DNA of 19,519 nucleotides from Bacteroidota bacterium (GTDB lineage: Bacteria; Bacteroidota; Bacteroidia; Bacteroidales; Bacteroidaceae), in NCBI GenBank assembly GCA_023415545.1, contig JAEZKJ010000056.1, positions 1-19,519 on the forward strand, given 5' to 3'. The notes under the pieces are model-generated. The model ran no database searches. It saw nothing but the letters and a program-made list of their open reading frames with translations, and was not told the DNA's origin. Made by a program: the position numbers and the translations under genes. Positions 1 to 6,631 of this stretch are shown here, piece after piece (positions within the stretch are counted from its first letter, which is position 1; every line of letters begins with the position of its first letter).

Positions 1-107
1 ACCATTATCTTCCTTTATCATATAATTTATATTTATTATTAATAACAAAAAAGTACGATATATGTTAACCATTCTTTGTTATATTCGTAAAAAATAATTT
101 TATCGAT

Positions 108-1277
108 ATGAAAAATGAAAAGATATATATAAATAGTTGGCTGGAAATACACCCTTATAAACAGCAGATAGTGAGTGATAACTACTTTGTTGAACTCAGC
201 AACAGGATTATTGATAAAATAAAACTAGATCATGTGCACACGGAGATAAAGAAAAAATGTGCTATTTATTTATCTGCTTATCTAGAGGATTTAATTTCCG
301 GATTAGGGATTTGGAAGTCTTTTACAGGAAAGTGTAAAGATCTATATAACACGCCAATACCATTTTATAATATTGGTGATGATTATGTAGAGGAAGAAGT
401 TAATGTGGAGGATATCCGATTTATTATTTGGAATACTTTATACAATAACAACCATTCCAAATTACCTATCAATCCAATGGATAAGTCTATCGAGATAAGT
501 GCCATTGAGGTCTATGATATTTTATTGGATGCTTATGAATATGCACCCGAGAATGATTACTTAAATGGATATTTAAATAATTACATTGATGAAAAGGATG
601 CTAAAGAGAAATTATCTTGGCTTTTTGGACATACTTACCTTACTCAACCATCAGTAGAAGCATATGTAAAAGATTTATCTCACACTGAAAAATATACTGT
701 TCCATGTGGTCCTTTAGCACTTTTTCTATATGAATGGTTAGAGATAATATGCACTGATGGAGTCGAGAAGTGGAAGAAAATCGATGGTCTATTCTTTACA
801 AAGCCTGATTTATCTGAAAAGATGAAAGAGAAAAATAGGGAGATATATCATAACTTCACAAGTGGCAACGATGGGAAAAACATTGTATATATAGATGGCT
901 ACCAAGGTTTGAAAGAGTTCCTAGTGAATGTGCTTAAATGGCCTGATGATGAAAATCATACTCTTCCACAGATGAAGGATTTTAAAAACTTTGTCCTTAT
1001 GTGCAATGAAGAGAAAGGAATGTTACTTGCACATGATATTTGTCAATACATTAAGGATCCTCTAAATCCATATTACGACAAAGAAAAGGCAGAAAAAGAA
1101 GCTTTTACTCTTCTCACTGTTCCTACAAAATGTCCTCCGGATTTGTTGGAATATCTGATTGAGAACGACTATATTCCTGATGTGCAGTTTCCTAAATATG
1201 GTGAGAGAGAGTTGACCGTTAAATTTGCTGACTTTATCGCACGTTGCTCTTTACTGTACTATTATAGAGGGGATTAA
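108..1277 (+). CDS. Hypothetical protein, possibly DUF3843-like
   Basis: This is an intact 389-residue reading frame starting at an ATG. It has no signal peptide and no membrane segment, so it is probably a soluble cytoplasmic protein. It is rich in Tyr, Asp, Glu and Lys. The N-terminus (about residues 6-35, with INSWLEIHPY) and the stretch near 103-150 (IRFIIWNTLY, then a run containing APEND) resemble, from memory, the uncharacterised Bacteroidota family DUF3843. That match is not verified. I see no catalytic motif; the few cysteines do not form a CxxC pair. The last residues (YYYRGD) fall inside the first copy of a 19-bp tandem repeat, so the present C-terminus may have been shaped by repeat slippage. 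The gene stands alone, with no operon partner on this strand. No function can be assigned. Confidence 0.75.
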   Translation: MKNEKIYINSWLEIHPYKQQIVSDNYFVELSNRIIDKIKLDHVHTEIKKKCAIYLSAYLEDLISGLGIWKSFTGKCKDLYNTPIPFYNIGDDYVEEEVNVEDIRFIIWNTLYNNNHSKLPINPMDKSIEISAIEVYDILLDAYEYAPENDYLNGYLNNYIDEKDAKEKLSWLFGHTYLTQPSVEAYVKDLSHTEKYTVPCGPLALFLYEWLEIICTDGVEKWKKIDGLFFTKPDLSEKMKEKNREIYHNFTSGNDGKNIVYIDGYQGLKEFLVNVLKWPDDENHTLPQMKDFKNFVLMCNEEKGMLLAHDICQYIKDPLNPYYDKEKAEKEAFTLLTVPTKCPPDLLEYLIENDYIPDVQFPKYGERELTVKFADFIARCSLLYYYRGD

Positions 1278-1358
1278 TATTTATAGAGGAGATCAATGTT
1301 GATAGAGGAGAACAATGTTGATAGAGGAGATTAATTTTTATAGGATGAACTAATATTC
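1264..1358. repeat. Five-copy 19-bp tandem repeat
   Basis: There are five head-to-tail units of exactly 19 bp, starting at 1264, 1283, 1302, 1321 and 1340. The consensus is ATAGAGGAGATYAATGTTG. Units 2 and 3 are nearly identical, units 1 and 4 differ at a few positions, and unit 5 is the most diverged. The first unit overlaps the stop codon (TAA at 1275-1277) of the upstream gene. Because 19 is not a multiple of 3, each copy is read in a different frame. Units 2 and 3 contain GAGGAG followed by an ATG, which resembles a ribosome binding site plus start codon. Confidence 0.9.
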
Positions 1359-1363
1359 AAATA

Positions 1364-1404
1364 AACTATATAGTAGAAGAGTATTATTAAAATACTACAT
1401 AGTT
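1364..1404. repeat. Imperfect inverted repeat
   Basis: The arms AACTATATAGTA (1364-1375) and TACTACATAGTT (1393-1404) pair at 11 of 12 positions around a 17-nt loop. An alternative inner hairpin can form from AGTATT (1380-1385) and AATACT (1391-1396). There is no T run after it, so it is not a classical terminator. It could be a transcript-end stabiliser or a regulatory site for the upstream gene. Confidence 0.5.
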
Positions 1405-1473
1405 CAAAAAACATTCCTATATATTAAATAAACTCTTCAAGGTTGACCTATTAATGAAAGAATTAAAATAAGA

Positions 1474-1511
1474 AAAGAGGGTAATCCAAAAATGAATTGG
1501 TTACCCTCTTT
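1474..1511 (-). terminator. Terminator downstream of ldhA
   Basis: A long stem pairs 1474-1489 (AAAGAGGGTAATCCAA) with 1497-1511 (TTGGTTACCCTCTTT), with one bulged T and a 7-nt loop. On the minus strand it is followed by a T-rich stretch (TCTTATTTTAATT), so it should end the leftward operon that finishes at 1547. The A-rich/T-rich base of the stem means it may also stop rightward transcription from the gene at 108-1277. Confidence 0.85.
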
Positions 1512-1546
1512 CTCTATATTAATAATAAGTATAAGTATTATCTCAA

Positions 1547-2545
1547 TTAAGGCATTACAACCTCATTCTCTATCCTACCTTCATAGAAATCTTTAATATT
1601 TTGAAGTGTAGTATTAGCGATGTTCGCTAAAGCCTCTTGAGTAAAGAAAGCTTGATGTGAAGTCACAATAACGTTATTGAATGACAAAAGTCGAGCAAGA
1701 GTATCATCATCAATAATCTTATCGGAAACATCCTCATAGAAATAGCCACTCTCCTCTTCATAAACATCAAGGCCGGCATAACCTACTTTCTTATTTTTCA
1801 ATCCCTCAATAAGTGCATTTGTATGGATAAGTTGACCACGTCCGGTATTGATAATCATTACTCCATCCTTCATTTTGCTTATAGAGTAATCATTGATAAG
1901 ATATTTGGTCTGTTCAGTAAGAGGACAGTGCAGGGAAATAATATCAGAAGCCTTGTATAACTCATCAAGAGATGCATATATAAAGTGATTCTCTCGAGCA
2001 AAGTTATAGTCAGGATACAAATCGTATGCAATTACATTCGTTCCAAATCCTTTTAATATTTTGATAAGAATCTTTGCAATTTTACCTGTTCCAATAATAC
2101 CTACTGTCTTACCATGCATATCAAAACCCATCAATCCATGAAGAGAAAAGTTACCATCTCGGGTACGCATAGTAGCACGTGGTATTTTACGGTTTAAAGA
2201 CAACATAAGTGCAAGGGTATATTCAGCTACTGCATATGGTGAATAAGCAGGAACTCTGACAACGGTCATTTTTCCCTTTGCAGCTTTAAGGTCTACGTTA
2301 TTGTAACCTGCACATCTTAAAGCAAGCAGTTTAACGCCATTATCCGCCAAGGCCTGGATAACTTCAGCATCAGCTGAGTCGTTTACAAAGATACAAACAG
2401 CATCTGCTCCTTTAGTAAGCACTACATTGTTAATATTCAATCTTCCTTTGTAGAACTTAATATCGAAGCCATACTTTTCATTAGTCTCTCTAAACGAGCG
2501 TTCGTCGTAAGGTTTAGTGTCATAAAAAGCTATTTTCAAAGCCAT
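1547..2545 (-). CDS. ldhA: D-lactate dehydrogenase (2-hydroxyacid dehydrogenase)
   Basis: This 332-residue enzyme of the D-isomer-specific 2-hydroxyacid dehydrogenase family interconverts pyruvate plus NADH and D-lactate plus NAD+ in the cytoplasm. That would be a fermentative outlet. The length matches the E. coli LdhA type. The nucleotide-binding fingerprint is GTGKIA at 152-157. The catalytic trio is present: Arg236 in INTGRG, a Glu in DVYEEES (near 264) and His297 in TSHQAF. It is the last gene of the leftward operon, 18 nt after the maf stop codon. A hairpin with a T run lies between the two genes, so its expression may be partly uncoupled. A related hydroxyacid substrate cannot be excluded, but the DVYEEE segment favours D-lactate dehydrogenase. 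Confidence 0.92.
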   Translation of the reverse strand: MALKIAFYDTKPYDERSFRETNEKYGFDIKFYKGRLNINNVVLTKGADAVCIFVNDSADAEVIQALADNGVKLLALRCAGYNNVDLKAAKGKMTVVRVPAYSPYAVAEYTLALMLSLNRKIPRATMRTRDGNFSLHGLMGFDMHGKTVGIIGTGKIAKILIKILKGFGTNVIAYDLYPDYNFARENHFIYASLDELYKASDIISLHCPLTEQTKYLINDYSISKMKDGVMIINTGRGQLIHTNALIEGLKNKKVGYAGLDVYEEESGYFYEDVSDKIIDDDTLARLLSFNNVIVTSHQAFFTQEALANIANTTLQNIKDFYEGRIENEVVMP

Positions 2546-2563
2546 AGTTCTTTTATTTATTAT

Positions 2564-3184
2564 TTAAAAACAAACCAAAAATTGTTTGGTTTTCTCTCTT
2601 TTTTTAAATTTTACTAATTCTCTATATAATCTTTGTATTGGTAGACCAACAACATTGAAATAACTGCCGCTTATAGACTTTACTCCTATATATCCTATCC
2701 ATTCTTGAATACCATAGGCACCAGCTTTGTCGAATGGTCTAAAATTTTCAACATAATACTCTATCTCTTCTGCAGATAGAGTATCGAATGTTACATCTGT
2801 CACAGATACAAATTCTTTTCTTTTATCTTTTGAAGTTATGCAAACACCCGTCATAACCTGATGTGTTTTGCCCGATAAAGCTGCTAGCATCTCTTTTGCA
2901 TGAGCAGCATTTTCAGGTTTACCAAGCACTTTGCCATCAAGCCATACTATTGTGTCGGCAGTAATAATTAAATCATTATCTGAAATATTATTAATATAAG
3001 CATCGGCTTTTTTCTTAGCGATAAAAAGTGGTATTTCCTCACCATTAAGAGTTTCAGGATAGGATTCGTCAACACCTGAAAGTGTTTTCACACTATAATT
3101 CACACCCAATCCTTCCAATAGCTCTTTCCTTCGTGGAGAATTACTAGCTAAAATGATGTTGTAATTCTTTAGATTTTCTAACAT
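2564..3184 (-). CDS. maf: Maf-type nucleoside triphosphate pyrophosphatase
   Basis: Maf-family enzymes hydrolyse non-canonical or excess nucleoside triphosphates (dTTP/UTP in the YhdE subfamily) to the monophosphate and PPi. They act in house-cleaning and were historically linked to septum inhibition. The start used here is the ATG at 3184, which gives MLENLKNYNIILASNSPRR. An upstream in-frame ATG at 3235 would overlap kdsC and add 17 residues that the family lacks. The signature ASNSPRR is at 13-19 and ITADT at 74-78. GKVLGKP follows at 84-90, and a C-terminal region carries AGAYGIQEWIG and GSYFNVVGLP. The resulting 206 residues are a little longer than the usual 190-200 because of a basic tail. 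The gene begins 10 nt after the kdsC stop codon. Confidence 0.9.
   Translation of the reverse strand: MLENLKNYNIILASNSPRRKELLEGLGVNYSVKTLSGVDESYPETLNGEEIPLFIAKKKADAYINNISDNDLIITADTIVWLDGKVLGKPENAAHAKEMLAALSGKTHQVMTGVCITSKDKRKEFVSVTDVTFDTLSAEEIEYYVENFRPFDKAGAYGIQEWIGYIGVKSISGSYFNVVGLPIQRLYRELVKFKKREKTKQFLVCF
2566..2592 (-). terminator. Hairpin plus T run at the maf 3' end
   Basis: An 8-bp stem (AAACCAAA at 2572-2579 and TTTGGTTT at 2585-2592, loop AATTG) lies inside the last codons of maf. Read on the minus strand it is followed by GTTTTTAAATA, with the T run partly overlapping the maf stop codon. The form is that of an intrinsic terminator, though the stem is AT-rich and weak. It could act as an attenuator ahead of ldhA. 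Confidence 0.5.
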
Positions 3185-3194
3185 ATAATCAATT

Positions 3195-3713
3195 TTACCA
3201 TCCAAAAGCCTCAGCATGTGACATCCATTTATCATGAGCTTTTAGCACCTGCTCAATGACATCTCTGCCACAACCTTGACCTCCATTTATGTGAGATATA
3301 TATTTTGATATCGATTTAATCTCGGCTACAGCATCTGCAGGACAACATGGTAGTCCACAAATTTTCATAACCTCGTAATCAGGGATATCGTCACCCATAT
3401 ATAAAATCTCGTCGTTATCTAGTCCATATTTTTGCACAAAGTCAGTATACTCTTTCACCTTTACTGATGCAGATGTATAGATATCCTTGACTCCTAATCC
3501 TTTATATCTTTCTATAATTGCTTCACCTTTACCACCGGTAATTATAGCTATTCGGATTCCACACTTTATAGCCAACTGGATAGAATAACCATCTTTAATA
3601 TTTACCGTCCTAATAGGCTGGCCTTTATCATTCATCTGCACAGTACTGCTACTGAGCACTCCATCAATATCAAATATTATAGCCTTTATCTTTTTTAAGT
3701 CGTAATTTATCAT
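3195..3713 (-). CDS. kdsC: 3-deoxy-D-manno-octulosonate 8-phosphate phosphatase
   Basis: KdsC removes phosphate from Kdo-8-phosphate to give Kdo, the sugar joining lipid A to core LPS. It is a small cap-less HAD phosphatase that usually works as a tetramer in the cytoplasm. The protein has 172 residues, typical for the family. The nucleophile motif FDIDGV has Asp15 and Asp17. ITGGKG at 58-63 supplies the motif II/III region, and MGDDIPD places the Mg-binding acids at 108, 109 and 112. The C-terminal GGQGCGRDVIE tail is characteristic of KdsC and reaches the neighbouring active site. Its ATG overlaps the preceding stop codon by one base (TAATG at 3711-3715), suggesting translational coupling. 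Confidence 0.92.
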   Translation of the reverse strand: MINYDLKKIKAIIFDIDGVLSSSTVQMNDKGQPIRTVNIKDGYSIQLAIKCGIRIAIITGGKGEAIIERYKGLGVKDIYTSASVKVKEYTDFVQKYGLDNDEILYMGDDIPDYEVMKICGLPCCPADAVAEIKSISKYISHINGGQGCGRDVIEQVLKAHDKWMSHAEAFGW

Positions 3714-4483
3714 TATTGAGCCAATTTATAAATACTTTTACTAATACTTTGATATAAATCCTGTAAATCTTTATCCTCTTCTAGCATACATATATGATGG
3801 TTTATTACATTCTCATCATATCTTATTGCCGGTCCTGTTTGGGCATCTTTAGGTTTTAATGAATGAACCTTTGAAGCAGTCTCTTCAATTAAAGGAAGCA
3901 TAACATCGAATGGTATCCCATTTATTTGAAGAATATCATCACAAAGAGCATACATATGATTAGTAAAATTACATGCAAAAACGGCCGCAATGTGTAGATA
4001 ACTCCTTTGTTGTGAAGATGCTTCATAAACTTTTGATGTTAGTTTTTCAGCAATACTCCTAACTATATTGAGAACTTCAGGACTATTTCCCTCTATAAAT
4101 ATAGGGATTTTGCTAAAATCAACCTCTTTGTTTTTACTAAAAGTTTGCATAGGGTAAATTACCCCATATCGTTTTGCTAATCCACTCCATACATCCATTT
4201 TAAGACTTCCAGCTGTGTGAAGGAAAATAGAGTTCTCTCTTCCTTTAGTTAACTGCGGAGCAATCTCATAAAAAGCTGAGTCTTTTATTGCTGATATGTA
4301 TAAATCAGCATCATTATCAACCTCTTTAATATCAGCAATATACCTACATTTTAAAATAGAAGAGAGTTGTTTTGCCGACTCTTCAGTACGGCTGAATACG
4401 CAAACAATCTCTTCACCTGCTTTTTGCAACTCCTTACCAAGATGAGTTGCTATATTTCCTGCTCCAATAAGAGCTATTTTCAT
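3713..4483 (-). CDS. Rossmann-fold DUF2520 oxidoreductase-like protein
   Basis: This 256-residue protein has two domains. The N-terminal NAD(P)-binding Rossmann domain has the fingerprint IALIGAGNIATHLG at 3-16. The C-terminal helical DUF2520 domain contains FACNFTNHMYALCDD and a segment with QTGPAIRYDE. The architecture resembles ketopantoate reductase or pyrroline-5-carboxylate reductase. The substrate of DUF2520 proteins is, as far as I know, not established. It sits between a nitroreductase and kdsC, overlapping the first by 4 bases (ATGA) and the second by 1 base. In Bacteroidota this protein is, as I recall, a regular neighbour of kdsC and maf, which hints at a housekeeping or envelope-related role. 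Confidence 0.88.
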   Translation of the reverse strand: MKIALIGAGNIATHLGKELQKAGEEIVCVFSRTEESAKQLSSILKCRYIADIKEVDNDADLYISAIKDSAFYEIAPQLTKGRENSIFLHTAGSLKMDVWSGLAKRYGVIYPMQTFSKNKEVDFSKIPIFIEGNSPEVLNIVRSIAEKLTSKVYEASSQQRSYLHIAAVFACNFTNHMYALCDDILQINGIPFDVMLPLIEETASKVHSLKPKDAQTGPAIRYDENVINHHICMLEEDKDLQDLYQSISKSIYKLAQ

Positions 4484-5016
4484 TTCTCTCCAAATTTATT
4501 TATGTGTACCTTTTCCCACAAAAGGTTCTCCTCATTAAATGGCTTGCGCTCCATACCTTTGTGGCCAATAGCAATTATGGATAATACCTGTAGTTGAAGT
4601 GGAATATCAAGTACATTACGAACATAGTCCCCCGAAGGAGTACCATTAGCCAAATATCTCTCTCTAACCTGAACCCAACAACTTCCCAATCCAAGATCTT
4701 CAGCTTGTAGTTGTATCATTATAGATGCTATAGATGCATCTTCAATCCAAACATCACTCAATAAAGGGTCAGCAAGAACAACAATAGCTAAAGGAGCATC
4801 TTTTACAAACGCACTCCCACTCTCCTTGCATAATGATAACTTTTCAAGCTTATCCTTATCCTCGACAACGACAAACTGCCAGCAGTTGCTTCGTTTGGAA
4901 GAAGGTGACATTAAGGCTGCCTTCAATAATTCAACTACCTGATCCTGAGAGAGTGACTCCTCTGTGAATTTGCGCATGCTGCGTCTTTGTGTGATAAGTT
5001 GGCTAAAATTATCCAT
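4480..5016 (-). CDS. Nitroreductase family protein
   Basis: This 178-residue FMN-dependent nitroreductase-fold protein is first in the leftward operon. The N-terminal ITQRRSMRKFTEE segment (about 8-20) carries the RRSxRxF motif that contacts the FMN phosphate. SPSSKRSNCWQFVVV (about 38-52) is the usual region near the isoalloxazine ring. GLGSCWVQVRER (about 113-124) is the second FMN-binding part. Such enzymes use NAD(P)H to reduce nitro groups, quinones or flavins, and the physiological substrate cannot be read from the sequence. It is probably cytoplasmic and dimeric. The stop codon overlaps the next start codon (ATGA at 4480-4483). A good promoter lies about 20 bases upstream. Confidence 0.9.
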   Translation of the reverse strand: MDNFSQLITQRRSMRKFTEESLSQDQVVELLKAALMSPSSKRSNCWQFVVVEDKDKLEKLSLCKESGSAFVKDAPLAIVVLADPLLSDVWIEDASIASIMIQLQAEDLGLGSCWVQVRERYLANGTPSGDYVRNVLDIPLQLQVLSIIAIGHKGMERKPFNEENLLWEKVHINKFGEK

Positions 5017-5038
5017 AATTCAATATTATTTGTTTATA

Positions 5039-5070
5039 CAAAGATACTAATGAATAGAGATTTATACAAA
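5039..5070 (-). promoter_or_regulatory. Bacteroidota-type promoter of the nitroreductase-kdsC-maf operon
   Basis: On the minus strand, TTTG (plus-strand CAAA, 5067-5070) is followed after exactly 20 nt by TATCTTTG (plus-strand 5039-5046). This matches the Bacteroidota consensus of TTTG at -33 and TAnnTTTG at -7. The predicted transcript start, a few bases after the box, leaves a leader of about 17 nt before the ATG at 5016. Confidence 0.7.
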
Positions 5071-5078
5071 ACATTTAA

Positions 5079-5086
5079 TATTTTTG
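5079..5086 (+). promoter_or_regulatory. Candidate -7 box of the FemAB-like gene
   Basis: TATTTTTG matches TAnnTTTG and ends only 7 nt before the chosen ATG at 5093. If it is active, the mRNA would be leaderless or nearly so. No clear TTTG lies 19-21 nt upstream, so the call rests on one box in AT-rich DNA. Confidence 0.35.
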
Positions 5087-5092
5087 CATAGT

Positions 5093-6073
5093 ATGGCTAT
5101 AAAACTTACTTCAATAACCTCGTATAATGAGTTGCCACAAATTGATGGTAACTCAATATTTCATTCAAATGAACTGTTTAAAGTTTTTGAACAGACAAAG
5201 GGTTATAAGCCTATAATGATAGTTGCTAAGGATGGAGATAAATACGTTGCTCGACTTATGGGTACAATAAGAAGAAGTGTTCGTTTTTTCCCTCCGTCTA
5301 TTATAAAAAGATGTGAAGTATATGGTAGTGGTGAGTACTTTGATAACTCGTATGATAAAGAAGAAATTTTCGCTATGCTTCTCGAAGAGTTAACTCAACA
5401 AGCTAAAAAGAGATCTTTTTTAATAGAATTCCGCAATTTGGAAAATCCTTTATTAGGATACAATGCATTCAAAAAGAATAATTACTTTGCTATAAATTGG
5501 TTAAGAGTATATAATTCACTACATAGCAAATCTCCTGAAGAGAGAGTAAGTTCATCAAAAAGACGACAATTAATCAGAGCAATACGAAGTGGCGTTAAAA
5601 TTGAGATAACACAGAATGAAGAGGATATTAAAACCTTTTCAAAAATGTTGAAAAATAATTACTCTTCTAAAATAAGAAAACATTTTCCTCATATAGATTT
5701 ATTTATTCAACTATCACGAAAAAATAGTGAACAAGAGATATCTAAAATATTTCTTGTAAAATACAATAATAAAATTATTGGTGGTTCAGTATGTCTTTTC
5801 TCTAAAGATACAGCATATCTATGGTTTTCAATGGGTTTGAGAAAAAGCTACCCATTTCTATATCCGGGTATTATGGCTGTATGGGGACCACTAAAATGGG
5901 CTGATGAAAATGGTTATCAACATTTTGAATTTCTAGATCCAGGATTGCCTTTTAAAAAATATGGTTACAGAGAGTTTATTCTCAGTTTTGGAGGTAAACA
6001 AACAAGTACTCGACGTTGGTTCCGATTTAGATGGAACATACTTAATAAAGTACTTTGCAAACTATATTCCTAG
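5093..6073 (+). CDS. FemAB/GNAT-fold acyltransferase-like protein
   Basis: This 326-residue cytoplasmic protein has no signal peptide or membrane segment. It appears to be the FemAB-like tandem GNAT fold seen in peptidoglycan bridge-forming enzymes and related acyltransferases. The best evidence is in the second half: a basic RRQLIRAIRSGVKIEI segment (about 157-172), then KIIGGSVCLFSKDTAYLWFSMG and FLYPGIMAVWGPLKWADENGY. The closing FEFLDPGLPFKKYGYREFI with FGGK is the usual pattern where the acceptor peptide-bond substrate binds. The ATG at 5093 is preferred over a TTG at 5084, because the TTG overlaps a -7 box. Substrate and partner are unknown; aminoacyl transfer to a cell-envelope precursor is a family-level guess. 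It is divergent from the nitroreductase operon and stands alone. Confidence 0.7.
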   Translation: MAIKLTSITSYNELPQIDGNSIFHSNELFKVFEQTKGYKPIMIVAKDGDKYVARLMGTIRRSVRFFPPSIIKRCEVYGSGEYFDNSYDKEEIFAMLLEELTQQAKKRSFLIEFRNLENPLLGYNAFKKNNYFAINWLRVYNSLHSKSPEERVSSSKRRQLIRAIRSGVKIEITQNEEDIKTFSKMLKNNYSSKIRKHFPHIDLFIQLSRKNSEQEISKIFLVKYNNKIIGGSVCLFSKDTAYLWFSMGLRKSYPFLYPGIMAVWGPLKWADENGYQHFEFLDPGLPFKKYGYREFILSFGGKQTSTRRWFRFRWNILNKVLCKLYS

Positions 6074-6199
6074 TTATCTAAAACTCATCATTTTATATTT
6101 AAATAAAAATTAAAGAATTATTTCTTTATTAATATTGAATTTGTTTACTTTGTGAAACAAAATAATTTTCTGTATTTAAAATTAATAAATAATTACACT

Positions 6200-6604
6200 A
6201 TGAAGATTTCACACATTGAGCATTTAGGTATTGCAGTAAAAAGCATCGACGAAGCACTACCATATTATGAAAATGTCTTGGGTTTAAAATGTTACAACAT
6301 CGAGACAGTGGAAGATCAAAAAGTTAAAACTGCTTTCTTAAAAGTTGGAGACACAAAGATTGAACTTCTTGAAGCTACTTCACCTGAAAGCACTATCGCT
6401 AAATTTATTGAGAACAGAGGCGAAGGTGTGCACCATGTTGCTTTTGCTGTAGAAGATGGCGTTGCTAATGCACTTGCCGAAGCTGAAGGAAAAGGAATAC
6501 GCTTAATTGATAAAGCACCTAGAAAAGGAGCTGAAGGTTTGAATATTGCTTTCTTACATCCTAAATCTACAATAGGTGTATTAACAGAACTTTGTGAAAA
6601 ATAA
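6200..6604 (+). CDS. mce: Methylmalonyl-CoA epimerase
   Basis: This enzyme interconverts (R)- and (S)-methylmalonyl-CoA, so that the mutase product can be decarboxylated. The 134 residues form two vicinal-oxygen-chelate (glyoxalase-like) repeats. Probable metal ligands are His8 in HIEHLGIAV, Glu55 in KIELLE, His79 in GVHHV and Glu130 in VLTELCEK. The acidic segment VEDQKV (37-42) is where the catalytic base usually lies. The ATG at 6200 is chosen over a GTG at 6152 because homologues start at MKISHIEHLG-like sequence. The gene leads the methylmalonyl-CoA decarboxylase operon, 27 nt ahead of mmdA. A possible -7 box (TACTTTG, 6146-6152) lies upstream. The mutase genes are not in this window. 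Confidence 0.93.
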   Translation: MKISHIEHLGIAVKSIDEALPYYENVLGLKCYNIETVEDQKVKTAFLKVGDTKIELLEATSPESTIAKFIENRGEGVHHVAFAVEDGVANALAEAEGKGIRLIDKAPRKGAEGLNIAFLHPKSTIGVLTELCEK

Positions 6605-6631
6605 TAATAATCTAATTAAACAAAAGATATT

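Noticed and set aside
1296..1334. Twelve-codon frame within the 19-bp repeats, preceded by GAGGAG
   Set aside because: It is a direct by-product of the repeat unit, and SD sequences are little used in Bacteroidota; noted only as part of the repeat finding.
1264..1358. Possible CRISPR array
   Set aside because: The units are contiguous with no spacers and the period is only 19 bp; there are no cas genes.
4367..4597. Plus-strand 76-codon frame across the DUF2520/nitroreductase junction
   Set aside because: It lies over two overlapping conserved genes on the other strand; a coincidental frame.
5084..5092. TTG start giving a 3-residue longer FemAB-like protein
   Set aside because: It overlaps the candidate -7 box, and the ATG at 5093 is a better start.
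6110..6129. Small hairpin TAAAGAA/TTCTTTA after the FemAB-like gene
   Set aside because: A 7-bp stem with a single G-C pair in AT-rich DNA and no proper T run; too weak to call a terminator.
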